From: Sesamum alatum
Taxonomy: Eukaryota > Streptophyta > Magnoliopsida > Lamiales > Pedaliaceae
Direction: 5' to 3'
DNA: 64,000 nt
NCBI GenBank assembly: GCA_034509735.1
Contig: JACGWO010000013.1
Location: 14,652,136-14,716,135 of the forward strand
This document shows, in pieces, positions 10,268 to 22,824 of the stretch. Every line of letters starts with the position of its first letter. Within the stretch, counting starts at the first letter, position 1. The notes beneath the pieces are model-generated. The model made no database searches. It saw nothing but the letters and a program-made list of their open reading frames with translations, and was not told where the DNA came from. The position numbers were made by a program, and so were the translations under genes.

Positions 10268-11899
10268 TAAGTTACTGCGAGTGTCCCAGTTTATTGCGAA
10301 TGTACGCTTGGCATGCCCAGAATGGGTTATTTTCCTACAGGTAAGTAATAAGAGGAGGAGGATTTTCAAGCTTTAAAATAAGTGTGCAAGTACTCCTGGT
10401 CAGCGTAAGTATTGAACAAGTTTCCACTTGTACTTGCATGTTGAAAGTAGAGATATAGTAAAATGGGTTTTGCAAAAAGTGCCATTAGGCACCTGAATGT
10501 GTCTGAGTGATACAACATGTTATGAGGTTTCTATCTCAAGTAGGAATACATATGTTGAAGCAGGCACTAGGCTCGACTGTCTGGCACGGGTCATTTTATG
10601 CATAGTACTCATTTTTCAAGGCATTCCCCTATTGATTTGAGAAGGTTGGTCAGCATTCTCCTGCCATCAGTAGGACAGGTGGTCCTTGCTCTAACCTAGC
10701 TTTGAGACCTTTTCTAGGTGATAGGGGAGCTTTATCCAAGAGGAGCAGAGCATAACCTGCTGCAATAGGCAGTAAGCAAGTGCTAGAAACAACAAATATA
10801 CGTATAACCCAAGTAGCAAGTAAGCATGTGTATGCCTTTTTTATGAGCAATCATAGAGAAATGAGTATGCCTGTTGAAGGCAATTTATTAAAGTTGAAGG
10901 CTGTAAAGGCAGAAGAGGGTAGTGGAACCATTCCCAGGACCGTTCCTAAACTAATACAATCACCGCTTGATCATAAAAACGACGATGTATAAAGATCCGT
11001 ATTCAAAATTCATTTCTATTTGTTAAAAACTATTTCTACTTGAGTTCCAAATAATTGTTCATTTTACAAGAAAATAAATAAAAATTAAGCAAATCCCGTA
11101 TCCGACACGTTAATAAGCTAAGAAAAGTATACAACGTATGGATTAAGACAATTTAAAATACAAAAGATTTGTCATTGGATTGATATATGTTCATTATATG
11201 AAGTATATTTGTATATTCAAATTTTTTAGTATTAAACTAATAACTAGCATCTTATATTGTTGTACTACATCACCTAATAAGACCATTAAAATTTTGATCA
11301 GACCATTAGATCTAATTAAATAGATAAAAAACTGCATTCGATGAAGTTTTGCACCTTTTTGGAACGGATATTGAGGTATCGTTTCTGGTTTGTAATAAGT
11401 GAGATTCAAAATGGTGCAACCTTGAATCAGGCGATGTGATTTTAAATAGATCGTTAGATATATCCAAATAGATAAAATCTTATGCATGTTTAAGTTTGAA
11501 ATTAATCCTAATCACGGATGTTGAGATATCATTAATGGAACATACATTACTCATTTTTTATACACAATTTGGAGCGGTTTTGAATAACATTTGGATCGGT
11601 TCTTTATAGTTAGGAATGATTATTTAAAAATATAATTAAGAATGGTTCTGTAACATATAACCATTCCAAGCTTTAATTTTTCCACCTATTTTTCAGAAGG
11701 CACCAAATGAAATTATGTTGTAACTCTTTTTGGAAAGGTCAATTTGAAATAAAAATTTTGCCGTTGTAACGTAGTTGGAACGGGTATTGTAATACAACAT
11801 TTTCTAGGCGAAGGAGCAATGAGTACTCTTATGGTGATACTATATCAGTGAAGAAGTAAATGGCAAAGTTATAAGTAAGGAGTAGGAGTTCAGGAGTAA
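10268..11899. other. Non-coding spacer between antisense gene and pol of element B
   Basis: No coding frame is supported. A splice-like cctgcag/gttagt string lies at about 10250-10262. The block 11280-11550 contains two related direct segments (gaccattagatctaattaaa and atcgttagatatatccaaat, each running into atagataaaa), which suggests an inserted AT-rich repeat. The rest is unassigned. Confidence 0.4.
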
Positions 11900-13060
11900 A
11901 AATTCATGAGGTTGTAGGCGTTCCAAGGTCAGGAGATCCTTCTGCCATCTACATCCTCCAGCTCGTATGCTCTGAATTTAACGATCCGGCTGACATTGTA
12001 GGGACCTTCCCAGTTGGGAGCCAGCTTTCCTACTGGTTTTTTTTTAAGGCACCTGCTCGTCTTAGCACGAGGTCTCCCACCTGGAATTCTCTCTTCCTTG
12101 CTCTTTTGTTGTAGGCATTAACTACCTTGTTCTTGTATCTTTCCATGCGAGTTCGGGCATTCTCTCTAACCTTCTCTACAAGGTCTAGATTAGCACACAA
12201 CAGGGTGCCATTTCTTTCCTGTTCGTAGTGCTGGACTCAAAAGTTTTCTAGCCCAACTTCAGCAGGGATCACAGCTTCGGAGCCACCAAGTTGAAGGGAA
12301 TTTCTCTTGTGGTTGATCTGGTTCTGTAGGACCATAGCATGTTGGGCAGGGCGTCTGCCCACTGTCCCCCGGCTTGTTGTAGTCTGGTCTTGATGCCTTA
12401 CACCAAAATGCAGTTTGTGACATCTACTTACCCATTAGCTTGGGGGTAGGCCACCGAGGTAAAGCGCTGCTGGATGCCTAGGTTAGCATACCAGTCTTGG
12501 GCGCCCTGAAACGGGCGACCATTGTCAGAAATAAGAACATGAGGTAAGCTATACCTACATACTATATTTTTCCATAGGAATTTGAGCACTTCACTTTCGG
12601 TGATTTTGGCTAGGGGTTCAGCCTCCACTAACTTGCCAAAGTAGTTTACTGCTACCAGCAGGAACTTGCGTTGCCCTTGTGCCATAAGGAAGGACTGACT
12701 ATGTCTATCCCTCACTAGGAAAAGGGAAAAGGGGAGGAGAGTGCCTTGAAGGGCTCGACTGATAAGTAGATGAGGGGCGTGCTTCTGGCAGTGCTCACAC
12801 TTTCTCACATAATCTAGTGCATCCTTTTTTAGAATAGGCTAGAAATATCTGGCTCTGAAAGTCTTCCCTGCTAGGGCCATGCCACCTGTATGGGATCCGC
12901 AGGAGCATTCATGTATCTCCCGCAGCACAGGCTGGCCCTCCTCAGCTGATAAGCATCGTAGGTAGGGCTTGGAGAAGCTGCGCTTGTAGAGAATTCCTCC
13001 TAGTAGGGTAAATCTAGCTGCCCTGCTCCTTAGGGGGTTGCTTCGTTTGTGTCAGCGGGA
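11900..13060 (-). pseudogene. Integrase of element B, broken
   Basis: Minus-strand reading from 13060 gives GILYKRSFSKPYLRCL, then the HHCC zinc module (VLREIHEC, CGSHTGG, then CEHCQKHAPH). The catalytic core follows, with VAVNYFGKLVEAEPL and HVLISDNGRPFQ, then YPQANG before a stop at about 12430. The first catalytic aspartate of the DDE triad (usually VDYF) is Asn here. Beyond the stop the C-terminal region is still legible (LWSYRTRSTT, PAEVGL, REFQVGDLVLRRAG) down to about 11930. Several stops interrupt it. Integrase inserts cDNA into the host chromosome; this copy cannot. Confidence 0.8.
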
Positions 13061-13357
13061 TTGATTCATTCCTGTAGGTAGTCTAGGAGGGGTTTCCTCC
13101 AATCTGTGTTAATCTGCAAGATATTCACATTAGTATCAGGTGAAACGCTGGTGAGGGCTCTTACAGTGATAGTACGGGTATTGCAATAGTGAGCTGGCTA
13201 GCCAGGCAAGGCAATCTGCCTTGGTGTTCTCAGTGCGGAGAATTTGGTGTAGCTAGATGCTCTTCAGCCTGCTCCTAAGTTCGTCTACTTCTTGGAGGTA
13301 CACTTTCATACCGTGCTCCTTAACGTCATACATACCTCCCACCTGATTTGTCACCAG

Positions 13358-14247
13358 CTAGGAATTAGAGTAGGCTATCAATTTCTTTGTTCCCGCACCA
13401 AGGGCCATCTTGATACCTGCTATGAGGGCCTCGTACTCAGCCTCATTATTCGAGGCCTTAAAGTCAAACCGTAGAGCAAATTCTAGCTCGTCTTCTTCAG
13501 AGCTAGTCAACACGATTAATACTCCAATACCTATATAGGTGGATGAGCCATCCACATGGAGTAGCTACTTACATTCATCTTCCTCTGTTGGTGTGGTTTC
13601 AGTCATGAACTCAGTGAGGGCATGAGCCTTGATGGTTGTTCTCGGCTGGTAGGAGATCTCATACTTGCTGAGCTCGACAACCCATTTTGATCATCCTACC
13701 TGAAGTCTCAGCATTCCCCAGCATGGTCCGTAGGGGGTGGTTAGTACGCACAATAATAAAATTTGATAAAAAGATAAAGGCACAATTTTCTAGCAGTTGT
13801 TACCAAGGCAAATACTAGTTTTTCTATCTCAGGGTAGCGCTGTTCAACGTTGTGTAATACCTTGCTGACGTAATAGATAGGTTTCTGAGTTCCATCCTCC
13901 TCTTTTATCAGCACGAAACGCACAATGTGTTGTGTTGCAGCAACGTACAAGTACAATGGTTCACCTGGCGAGGGCTTAGTGAGCTGGGGTAGCTCGGCCA
14001 AGTAGGCCTTCAGGTCCTGGAAAGCTTGTTGATAGGTTTCGTCCCAGGTGAAATCATTGGCCTTTCTTAGAGCTTTGAAGAAGGGAAGGCTACACTCAGT
14101 TGAGCGAGATATGAACGTGCTGAGAGCAGCAATATGGCCAGCAAGTCTCTGGACTTCATTGAGATTGGCAGGAGGCTTCATCTCTTGGATTGCTCGTATC
14201 TTATCTGGGGTGACCACAATGCCCTTCTCTGTCACTATGTAGCCCAA
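13358..14247 (-). pseudogene. RNase H and second RNase H-like domain of element B
   Basis: 13741-14247 (minus) encodes the RT tail and connection domain: GYIVTEKGIVVTPDKIRAI, QRLAGHIAALSTFISRS, KALRKANDFTWDETYQQAF and PIYYVSKVLHNVEQRYPEIE. 13358-13555 encodes a distinct domain with MDGSSTYIGIGVLIVL, NNEAEYEALIAGIKMALGAG and IAYSNS. This is the additional ribonuclease H-like domain found between RNase H and integrase in Tat-lineage elements. The final catalytic aspartate position reads Asn (YSNS instead of YSDS). A frameshift lies between the two blocks (about 13740). The presence of two RNase H-like domains is the best support for Tat affiliation. Confidence 0.75.
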
Positions 14248-15251
14248 GAATCTTCCTCTTCGGATGCCGAATGCACAGCGGGGTTCAGTTTCATATGGTA
14301 CTTCCTCAATATGTTAAATTTTTCAGCAAGGTCTGTGATCTGCTGGTCAACCAGCCGCTTTTTCACTAGCATGTCATCCATGTACACCTCCATGTTGCGT
14401 TCGAGCTGCTCTTGGAACATACGGTCCACCAGCTGTTGGTAGGTAGCACCTGCATTTTATAGCCTAAAGGTCATGATGATGTAGCAATATGTCCCTCCTA
14501 ACGTGATGAAGCTTACTCGCTTCTGGTCAGGTTTAAGCATAATCTGGTGGTAATCCTACGAGGCATCCATTAGACTTAATAGTTCATGGACAGAGGTGGA
14601 ATCCACGAGTTGGTCCATACGAGGTAAAGGGATAGAAATCTTTAGGATATGCCTTATTTACATCTCGGAAATCCACGCACATGTGCCATTTGTTACCTGC
14701 CTTTAGAACAAGTACCACATTGGACAACCATTCAGGGAATTTCATCTCCTTGATGTGTCCTGCACCAAGGAGCTTGCTTACCTCCTCCTGGATGACCTTG
14801 TCCTTTTCAGGACCAAAATGCCTCTTTTTATATTATACAAGAGGGAAGGTAGGGTCTAAATTCAATCTGTGCACAAAATGCTGGGTTCAATACCCACTAG
14901 GTTGCGGGTTGACCAGGCAAAGACGTCCACATTTTCCTGCAGAAAAGTAGTTAGTCGTCTTGCTATGTCAGGGATCAGCTGGGAGCCGATCATGGTGCTC
15001 TTGTTCGACTCTCCTAATATTAGCTGGATCCTCAACAGCTCCTCAGCAGGTTGAACTCGAGCAAGAATCTTGCGACCTGGTCCATCGTACTGCACGGGTT
15101 TCTTTCCCTTCTCCCTGCTGAGCTGGGGAAGGTCTACCTCCATGTCCTTCCTAATGCCTCCATTCACAAACTCTACATAGTACTTCTGCGTTGCGTATTG
15201 GTCGCCTGTGATTTCCCTTACTCCAGGTCCAGTGGGGAATTTCAACTTCAT
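14230..15251 (-). pseudogene. Reverse transcriptase of element B, broken
   Basis: 14862-15251 covers the protease-RT connection (KLKFPTGPGVREITGDQYAT, RRLTTFLQENVDVFAW, RNLVGIEP). To its left the minus strand continues with fingers and palm motifs (GNKWHMCVDF, then DASXDYHQIMLKPDQKR where X marks a stop). The catalytic box YMDD lies in MEVYMDDMLVKKRL (14235-14429). Stops and at least two frame changes interrupt it. The catalytic aspartates remain legible. Confidence 0.8.
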
Positions 15252-15402
15252 GTGATAGGTAGAGATGACAGCTTGGAAGACGTTTAGTGTTGGACGTCTT
15301 CAAATAACGTTGTATGCTGAGGGCATGTCCACTATGAGAAACAGATCATCTTGGTTTTCATGTTGGGCTCTGTTCCTAAAGAAAAATGGAGCAGGATTTG
15401 TC

Positions 15403-15800
15403 CTAGGGGTGTACCACGTCCACTGAAAAGCCATGTACTAATGTGTCTACCGACTCCAGCAGGGTATCACCAAGCTCCATCTGCCGGTAGACTTTGTAAA
15501 ACAAGAAATCTGCAGAACTGCCAGAATCCACAAAAATACGTTGCACAGTGTAATTAGCTAAAGTTGGAGAAACAACAAGTGCAACATTATGAGGTAAATG
15601 AACTCCCTGCATATCAGCAGGCCCAAAATGGATCATCGGATCCCCTGTCGGTGGTTTGTGGTCGAGCTCCACAACTGCTCGAGTAGCACAAGCATGTGCT
15701 CTGCTCGCTCTTGTGGAGTCTCCATCTATAGGCCCTCTCGCAATCATGTGGATCACCCCTTTAGCAGTCTCCAAGCTCTGCTCCTCAGAAGGTAACTTCT
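15403..15800 (-). pseudogene. Aspartic protease of element B
   Basis: The minus strand gives NYTVQRIFVDSGSSADFLFY, the D-S-G-S active site, followed by LESVDTLVHGFS and a frame break near 15403. The upstream part (HMIARGPIDGDSTRASR) is typical of the Gag-protease linker of plant gypsy elements. The ILGRP-like hallmark expected about 50 residues downstream appears degraded (TLNVFQAVIST can be read near 15265-15300). Confidence 0.75.
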
Positions 15801-17068
15801 CCTTTCTGTGCTCCCTCTTGGGGCCAGGGTCTGTAACCTGCTCCCCGCTCCCCCAGGAATCGCAATGGCGGGAACGTTCTTCCTTCTATTCACGCTGGTG
15901 ATCCTTGTCGACATAATCCTTCAAGTAGCAGGCTTGGATGAGTCGTTCTATCTCCTATCTCAGATGGCGACACCTTTGGTGTCATGTCCATATTCTCTAT
16001 GGTACCTGCAAAAGTATTTAGAGTTAAGAACTTGGGGGCCTTCCTCAGCACCCTTAGGCCACTGTAGAGTAGGGTGACGGTCTATGGCCATCAGCATCCG
16101 GGCTGAGCTAGTGATCAGCGGGGTGAAATGCTCATTCTTGGGATCGAGGGGGTTGAACTGTCCTCTAGGTTCTCTTGTCCTTTCTTTCCCTCTTCTTGAT
16201 CAGCCGGGCATCCTCGAGGTTCACGTACTTCTCCGCTTGAGCGAGTACTTCATGGAAATTAACCATAGGTTTCTTCGGTAAGGATTCGAAGAGCGGCCCT
16301 ATCTGGAGGCCTTAGGTGAAAGCGCTCACCAACACCTCCTGGTGGGCAGTAGGGACTTCCAGAATTACATTGTTGAAGCGCTGGACATACATCATAAAGG
16401 TTTCCCTTTCCCCCTGTTTGACTCCGAAAAGGCTAATGGCCATTTTTTGGTACATCTTGCTACTGGCAAACTGGTATAGGAAAAGGGAGCTAAACTCTGC
16501 AAAAGATCTTACTGATCCGGATGGAAGCTGGTCGAACTATTGCTGAGCAGAATCGATTAGTGTAGTAAGAAAAACACGACATTTAATAGCACCAGTATAC
16601 CTGTGCAACAGGGCTACATTTTCGAATTTACACATGTGCTCAGCAGGGTCGGTAGTACCATTGTCAGCAGGTAGGTGCGAAGGTGGCTGGAAGTGAGCAG
16701 GAAGCTCAGTGGCCATGATGTCCTTGCTTAGCGGGCAAGGCCTCATTTCTTACCTTCTTATAAAGTTCAACTACCTCCTTCCTAAGAGAGCGCCAGTACT
16801 CAGGGGGCTCTTGAGGTGTGGGATCATTGCTGACAAGATCAACACGTGCAGGGTCGCTTTGCTACGGTGCAACGGGGATGGGTAGATCAATTCCCAGCTC
16901 CTGTTCAGGAGGTTGTCCTGCCCCGCTGGCTGGTATGCCTCGGAGCGCTGATTGGATGGTTTCCACAATGAACCGTTGGACTTGCTTGCAAAAGAGCAGG
17001 TTGGCAGTAGCAGGCAGGCCACGGTCTAATGCAGGAGGTGGTACATTAAACCCTTCCAATGCTTGCAC
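15800..17068 (-). pseudogene. Gag of element B, broken
   Basis: The N-terminal segment (16862-17068) reads MQALEGFNVPPPALDRGLPA. The core (16537-16746) reads NGTTDPAEHMCKFENVALLH and IKCRVFLTTL. After a stop it continues SVRSFAEFSSLFLYQFASS, GVKQGERETFMMYVQRFN and FHEVLAQAEKYVNLEDARL. The C-terminal Cys/His region around 15960-16060 is badly damaged. The wording parallels Gag of element A (TTDP, FENVALLHRY). Multiple stops are present. Confidence 0.75.
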
Positions 17069-17179
17069 CTGGGAAGGACCGGCAGATGCGGCTGCAGTAG
17101 GAAGGGAATATATGCCTCAAACGAACCATTATCTCCACCGTTATCAGAACTTTCCATTTCTCACGCTAAAGCTCAAGTG

Positions 17180-17197
17180 TTCCCATAAACAGCACCA
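17180..17197 (-). promoter_or_regulatory. Decayed primer binding site of element B
   Basis: The minus strand reads TGGTGCTGTTTATGGGAA. It differs from the site in element A (TGGCGCCGTCTGTGGGAA) at four positions, all transitions (three C-to-T, one G-to-A), as expected of deaminated methylcytosine. Confidence 0.75.
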
Positions 17198-17340
17198 ATG
17201 CTGAGTACCGAAATTCAGCAACACCACAAAAGTCGAGGACCTTCACGAATATCTCAAGATTGATGGGGGACTAACATGTAATGAGGGGTTAGCACTCCGA
17301 TTCTTAATTCAGTAATTTTCTTATCGATAAAATAAGGGAT
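17198..17340 (-). repeat. Remnant of the 5' LTR of element B
   Basis: By position, the DNA right of the primer binding site must be the 3' end of the 5' LTR. Only about 140 bases precede an unrelated foldback repeat, so the LTR is truncated. Confidence 0.5.
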
Positions 17341-17570
17341 AATTATATTTACACCCCTCACCTATTGTCCATTTACACAAACCACCCCTGTCTTTTGAAA
17401 AATTACAGAAACCACCCCTGTCAGCCTTTAAAACCCAAAAATACCCCTATTGATTTGGTCAAACTTTATTATAAATTTTGAAGGACAAAAATGCCCTTAG
17501 GGATGTTTCTGTAATTACCAAAAGGTAGAGGGGGTGTTAATGTAATGTCTATGAGGATTAGTAATATGAC
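17341..17570. mobile_element. Small foldback element (about 230 bp)
   Basis: The left arm (ttacacccctcacctattg ... aaaattacagaaaccacccc) and the right arm (tttctgtaattaccaaaagg ... gggggtgttaatgtaatg) are imperfect inverted copies meeting near 17480. It is a MITE-like foldback structure. The ends and target duplication are not sharply defined. Confidence 0.5.
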
Positions 17571-17756
17571 CCCATATATTTTTTCATTATTTATATCAAA
17601 CTTAAATTTAAATTTAAATTATTTTATCAATTTTTTTTAATTGAATCTCTATATAAAATTACAGTTTCTAATAATTAAAATATTAAATTATTCAATTAAT
17701 ATATATTTCTAAAATTAGTTACTAGATTATAAGTTTAAATTAAAAAAATATCATAC

Positions 17757-18063
17757 TTGAAACTCGACCCTCACCAAGTGAATGCAATACTTAGTGCAAG
17801 TCTCAATAGGACACTCGATGCCATAGAAGTTGGTTTCATAGTCGCCATCCAATGTGCAATCCAACTACATGGGTTATCGAATTGATCTGTGGGCATTTGT
17901 TGTGATGATGAAACACCGTTCAACATTAGTAGTAAGCACAACAAACACAGTGCTAGTGATGAATACTTACTCTATTCATCAGGATAATATTGTTGTAATA
18001 AAGATTGATGAATAGTTCCCAAAACCGCCAATCCAATTGACTTTCTGGTCACTTATTCTAACA
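17757..18063 (-). repeat. Truncated 3' LTR of copia element C
   Basis: It is collinear with the last part of the right LTR (about 25090-25441), sharing gaatgcaatacttagtgcaa and ttgttgtgatgatgaaac-type blocks. About 45 bases present in the right copy after 25160 are missing. It ends in attctaaca next to the polypurine tract. The left 1.9 kb of the LTR is gone. Confidence 0.8.
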
Positions 18064-18074
18064 ATCTCCCACTT
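18064..18074 (-). promoter_or_regulatory. Polypurine tract of element C
   Basis: The minus strand reads AAGTGGGAGAT directly before the LTR start TGTTAGAATA. The same tract is seen in G, H and E. Confidence 0.85.
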
Positions 18075-20740
18075 GACCTCAAAACCAATTACCCATGTCA
18101 CTCAGAACCTTCTGAGAATGAGTAATCTGCGATACTGTCTCAGTGTCCCAGGTCTACTCTATTTTTGTGCCGAGGTAATACGGTCCAACCATATCTCGCC
18201 TCTTCTTACCATCGCTACCTGCAGATGGTGGTTGTCTAAGAATTTTTCATGGATCTTGTGATGAGATCTCGGGCCCAAAAGGCTTTAGCAATAGCCCAGT
18301 TGTTAACCTCAAAGGCAACTACTGGCTCAGCCCTGCTAGGCACCACATCTATCCAATGAATGTTATTTTCATCCAAACCACTTTCAAGAAACAACTTCCA
18401 AAGTTGGCATACATTCAACTTTCATGATGAAATATCGTGGTATCCTGCTTGGAACCTTTCCAAGCAACCACATTCACCGTTAAGTCAGAACATACATACG
18501 TATTGAGACTAAATATTATTCACATGATTCTAGAAACTAGTATTGCTATAGCCTTCCAGAATCAACTCTCCATAAATCATGCATCGAGAACACTTCTCTC
18601 ATCCTTATTCAGGTCTTAAAGACTGCTCTCAACTGCTTTCTATTGCCTCATCGGTACACACCCGATATTCGTTGTTATGTACAATGCATAAATGACATTA
18701 GGCCCTGTGCACCGAACAACATACCCATGCTGCGTACGGCAAAGACGTAGGGGATGTAAAATATCTAAGCTTCCTCATTAGTCAATCGTGACTAAGTTTT
18801 GGACAGCTTGGCCCTATGAATGGGAATCCAATTCCTTTCATGGAAAATTGGGTGAACAATGCTCGTGTTTCTAGTGTTTCCTAACATCTTAATTTCATTC
18901 CAAATGAATAAGACGTTACACACATTACACTCGGAACATAACCACACTCCTACTGACCCAAATGCTCGTTATTGACCGAGTTATACATCGTATGGGTTCG
19001 TCAAAAAGAATATTCCAATTACATGAAATCTCAAACCCAGTTTGAATTTCAAGATGAATTATGTGGCTCCAAGCCAATGATCCGATCCCGATGTTCAACA
19101 TCACTTCTCTATATGTCCTTTGGATCATGTTTCAACTTACCGGTCAGACCCAAAACCTGTACTCATCAGGTATCTAAGGTATTCTGGTCATCCCTAGGAG
19201 GATTGGAATATAGTCAGTGGGAAATAACCTGATGTTTGCATTAGTTTGCACTAGACCTGCACAAACCAGACACCGAGTCTAGCCTGTCTTCCTACTAGTC
19301 CCTTGACGTATGCAGGACCATCCCCACATACTCAAGAACTTTGTAGGATACATGCTTTTCGAACCAAATTCAATATGGTAACTCGATGATGCTTTTAAGA
19401 AAGTGCATGTTTCTCAATCTGGCAACTTTCAAACTTCAGTGAAATACCGAGCGAACCAAGTCCAATATGGTTCGTTTTCTCCCGTATCAGAGACCATTCA
19501 ATCATGGCCGCTTCAAGAAGAATTTCACTGATTGAGAATTCCAATCTCATTCGGATATTCGGGAACTCTCACTGAATACACATCCTCTCGATCGAATCAA
19601 AAGGTAACCAATTTGATTCACCACTCCAAGTCTAATACCCCGAACCTACCAAAGGTTCTTAGACTTGTGAATCCTCTTTTAGTCTTATGTATTCAGTAAC
19701 ATTACAGATATTCTTTTTGTTCCAATCTGATAGGCTATTGGCACTCCCACTAAATACACACCCTCTCAATCTAATCGAAAGGTAACTAGTTTGGTTCACC
19801 ACTCCAAGTCTGATTCCCTGAACCTTCCAAATGTTCTTAGACTTGTGAACCCTCTTCTGGTCCTGTATATTCAGTAATCCATAGAAGTGTTTTTTGATCC
19901 AATCCAATAGACTATTGGCAAGCCCACTTTGTCTTACAAAATGGCTCTTTAGTATTTTCCTCCTCAGAGAAGATTTGCAAGCTAGCAGATCTAAATCATC
20001 TATTGTTAGAATCTTTGGATATTTTTCAACTTCCTCATCCTTAACTAAAGGAAACTGACCTAGCCATGGATGCCAAATCCGTAGTTCATCTTGATTGTAT
20101 CCATTTTAGTCATTTGTTTTTGAGTACTCATAATCTAATTATGGGATAGTGTCAAGTGTTTATGTACCAAACTTAGCAGATAAGAATCGCCATTCTTTGT
20201 CAAATAAAAATAATTTTATTGATCAAATTATTGTATCCAAAATTATCCAACAATAAATGGAACACATTTTGATCATGCTAGGTTACATAATTCCCATAGA
20301 CACAATCTTAACATGATCGCTACTAAGCCTAACTAGTCCTTAGTCTTTGCAGCAACAGTTTCGCCATTACTAGACCTTAGGATCATTTTTCTTAGCTTTC
20401 TATTCCTTATCATCACCTCTGAACAATTCACAAGTTATGAACGGCTCATATCCAATACCAAAGAACAGAACAGTGATCCTGTTGATACTTAATTCAAATG
20501 TCACCTTCATTGGAGAGGGGCTTTAGGAAACTCCCTCTTTCAATGTCCCTTTTCTCGCAGTTAATGCAAACATCATTCAAAACATCTGACTACCGAACCA
20601 TTTTCTTCTTTCCTTTACCCCCGCCCAGCAGTGTAATGGAAGCACTCAAAGTGCTAGTAGTAGCTGATATTATTTGAGCCTTCTTCTTCTGCGTCCGACA
20701 CCCTTGCCTTTCGCTATAGAGGTCGAAGCCTCCTCATTAG
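18064..20740 (-). pseudogene. Heavily decayed pol of copia element C
   Basis: No frame longer than about 90 codons is credible, but the DNA aligns by eye with pol of E in the same order. Examples are the RNase H end (gatgagatctcgg at 18260), RT (aatattccaattacatgaaa, opposite the E sequence near 55590) and integrase (ccaatagactattggcaag near 19905, opposite E near 57075). Stretches at 18110-18250 and 20070-20340 are closer to D and H than to E or G. No protein is made. Confidence 0.75.
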
Positions 20741-21353
20741 TACCATCGGCGCAGATTTTTCAATCATTGCCTTGTACTGGACCAACATTTTTATCCACTT
20801 ATGAGGGTCTTTCTCAAACTCATTCATGTTGTAGTTGACTATAAATGGGTTGAGTGAGGGGAGAAGAGACTGAAGGATCACGTCAATGTACATCTCTCTT
20901 TCAAGATCAGCTTAGAGGTCTTTGAGCTTTTCCAGAAGGGATAGCATCATCACTCCATGCTTTTGTACCTACGATCCTTCTATCATCTTCGCTCCAAAGA
21001 ATGCCTTTGTTGCAGCATATCTAACATGCCGGTCTGGGACCGCATAGACTTGTTGCAATCGAGGCATCATTGAGCCAACATCCTCCAGCCTATCATACTG
21101 CTTCTGGATCTCTTTATCCATGGATACCAGTATGATGCTGCGGACCTTCCAATTGTTATTAAGCCTCTTCTTGAACGTCAAGCGTTCTTTTGGCAATGAC
21201 CCTTCCGACAAGGTCTGAGGAAAAACCTTATCCAAAATATAAGTCTGGTTCCTTGAAATCTAAGACCATCTTAAGATTTCATAGCCAGACGTCGTAATAC
21301 GTTGCATTATACTTATTAGTATCAAGTATAAGGGTTAGTGGATTTTTAGACAT
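20741..21353 (-). pseudogene. Gag remnant of copia element C
   Basis: ATG at 21351-21353 (minus), MSKNPLTLILDTNKYN-like, matches the Gag start of E, F and G. 20969-21235 reads FKKRLNNNWKVRSIILVSMD, KEIQKQYDRLEDVGSMMPRL and YAVPDRHVRYAATKAFFGAK, the best preserved coding piece of this element. Stops lie before and after. The zinc knuckle is not recognisable. Confidence 0.75.
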
Positions 21354-22088
21354 CAACAGTTAAACAGAAAAAGCATTCAATAGATTATAACAATATTACG
21401 TTCAAGTTAAGACTTGGTCCTTTAGTCATTAACCCCTCCTACTATTTCTACGAAAGTCCATCAGTCTCAAATGGGATTTCGGGAAACCATTTCCTAGTGG
21501 GCTTGGGATCTACAAGTGCAATTCTCCATGTCCCGCTTTTACGATTCACATGAGAAAAGCATCGTGGGAGGTATCTCCATGCCCCGCTTCCTCAGGATAT
21601 TACTATGGATGGAAGGCTTGGACAGATCAAACCTTTTGACCCAAGTCCATCGTGAGCCTAACATTTTAACTTGATGTTAGGCCTGCCCCATCAACCAAAT
21701 CATACCTCAGCTGTCACCCCTTACAACTCGTGAGACAAGAAAACAGTGAGCGTATTTCTTTGTTCACAAAAATGGTGTAGCTTTCCTCTATTCCAAATGT
21801 TCCACGACTTGTGAGACCCCATCTGGGTTGCGGTAGCTTCCTCACCACAATGCCATGGATGGAAGGCTTGGACGGATCAAAAACCATTTTGGTCCAAGTC
21901 CATTGTGGGCCTAACATTTTAACTTGGTTCTACCAAGTTTGAGTACAAAATTATTGACCCAAACCTCATCACATTAATATTTGGCATGCATAAATATCCA
22001 ATATTATAAAGCATTTAAATAAATACATCGCATGCAAGTAAACCTAGCATACCCCTGTTGGATGATCACGAGCCCAACCCATGCGACC

Positions 22089-22104
22089 CACTGAGCCCGC
22101 AGTG
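22089..22104 (-). promoter_or_regulatory. Leader hairpin of element C
   Basis: A 5-bp perfect stem CACTG/CAGTG encloses the six-base loop AGCCCG (plus-strand reading). The equivalent site in G, H and E is at 35422, 46231 and 59362. Confidence 0.55.
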
Positions 22105-22824
22105 AGTCTATGGTCTGTCTAGGGTGATCCTACACTATTACAACAAATTAACCCAATTTCATTCCAATGGGCCTTGTACTCTACTTGTTTCACCTTGATG
22201 TCTCACCTTGGGCCTCGGTCCAACGTAGGCCTCCTTTTTCTCGGGGGGCTTGCCAATTTATACATAAAATATAAATCCTCACCAAAAAATTCCTAACTAC
22301 TCTCATTACAAGAGAAATGGAATATATGTGAAATTAAAGAAAAATAGACAAGCCTTAACATCATGAGGCGAAAGTGAGAGATAATAGTCCTAAAACAAGA
22401 GGCACGCAGGCCCCACCCAAAAGGAATATAAACCATACACAGGTCAATGGGGTTCGTGATCATCACTTGTTAATCCAATTAACAAAACACAACATAATTA
22501 CATATCTAATATAATCATACTCCAAATAATATAAATATGTATTAAATCAATTATATCAAATATCATTCCATAACATAATTAAATACATAAAAATACATGT
22601 AAAAATGCAATTAAAAATGGATATTAGAAACCTTGTACAACCCATGTACATTTTTTTTTGTTTGGAAACCATTTTCATAATAATATTAGGCTATTTAATC
22701 TTAGGAAAAATCATTCTCAACTAAAATTAAATCTTCCATGAATTAAATATTTCAGAAAAAATATGCAGTATACTAGAAAATCAATTTTTTTGGAAAAACG
22801 GCAAAAATATGGCTTAGCCATTCG

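Larger units (their letters stand above)
7540..17340 (-). mobile_element. Ty3/gypsy LTR retrotransposon B (Tat-like), decayed
   Basis: The architecture matches element A. On the minus strand there is a primer binding site (17180-17197), gag (about 15800-17068), protease (about 15400-15800), RT (about 14230-15251), RNase H plus a second RNase H-like domain (13358-14247), integrase (about 11900-13060), an opposing antisense gene on the plus strand (8448-10267), and a polypurine tract with 3' LTR near 7830. The 5' LTR is cut to about 140 bases. The two LTR remnants cover different parts, so they cannot be compared for age. Stops and frameshifts occur throughout. Confidence 0.8.
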
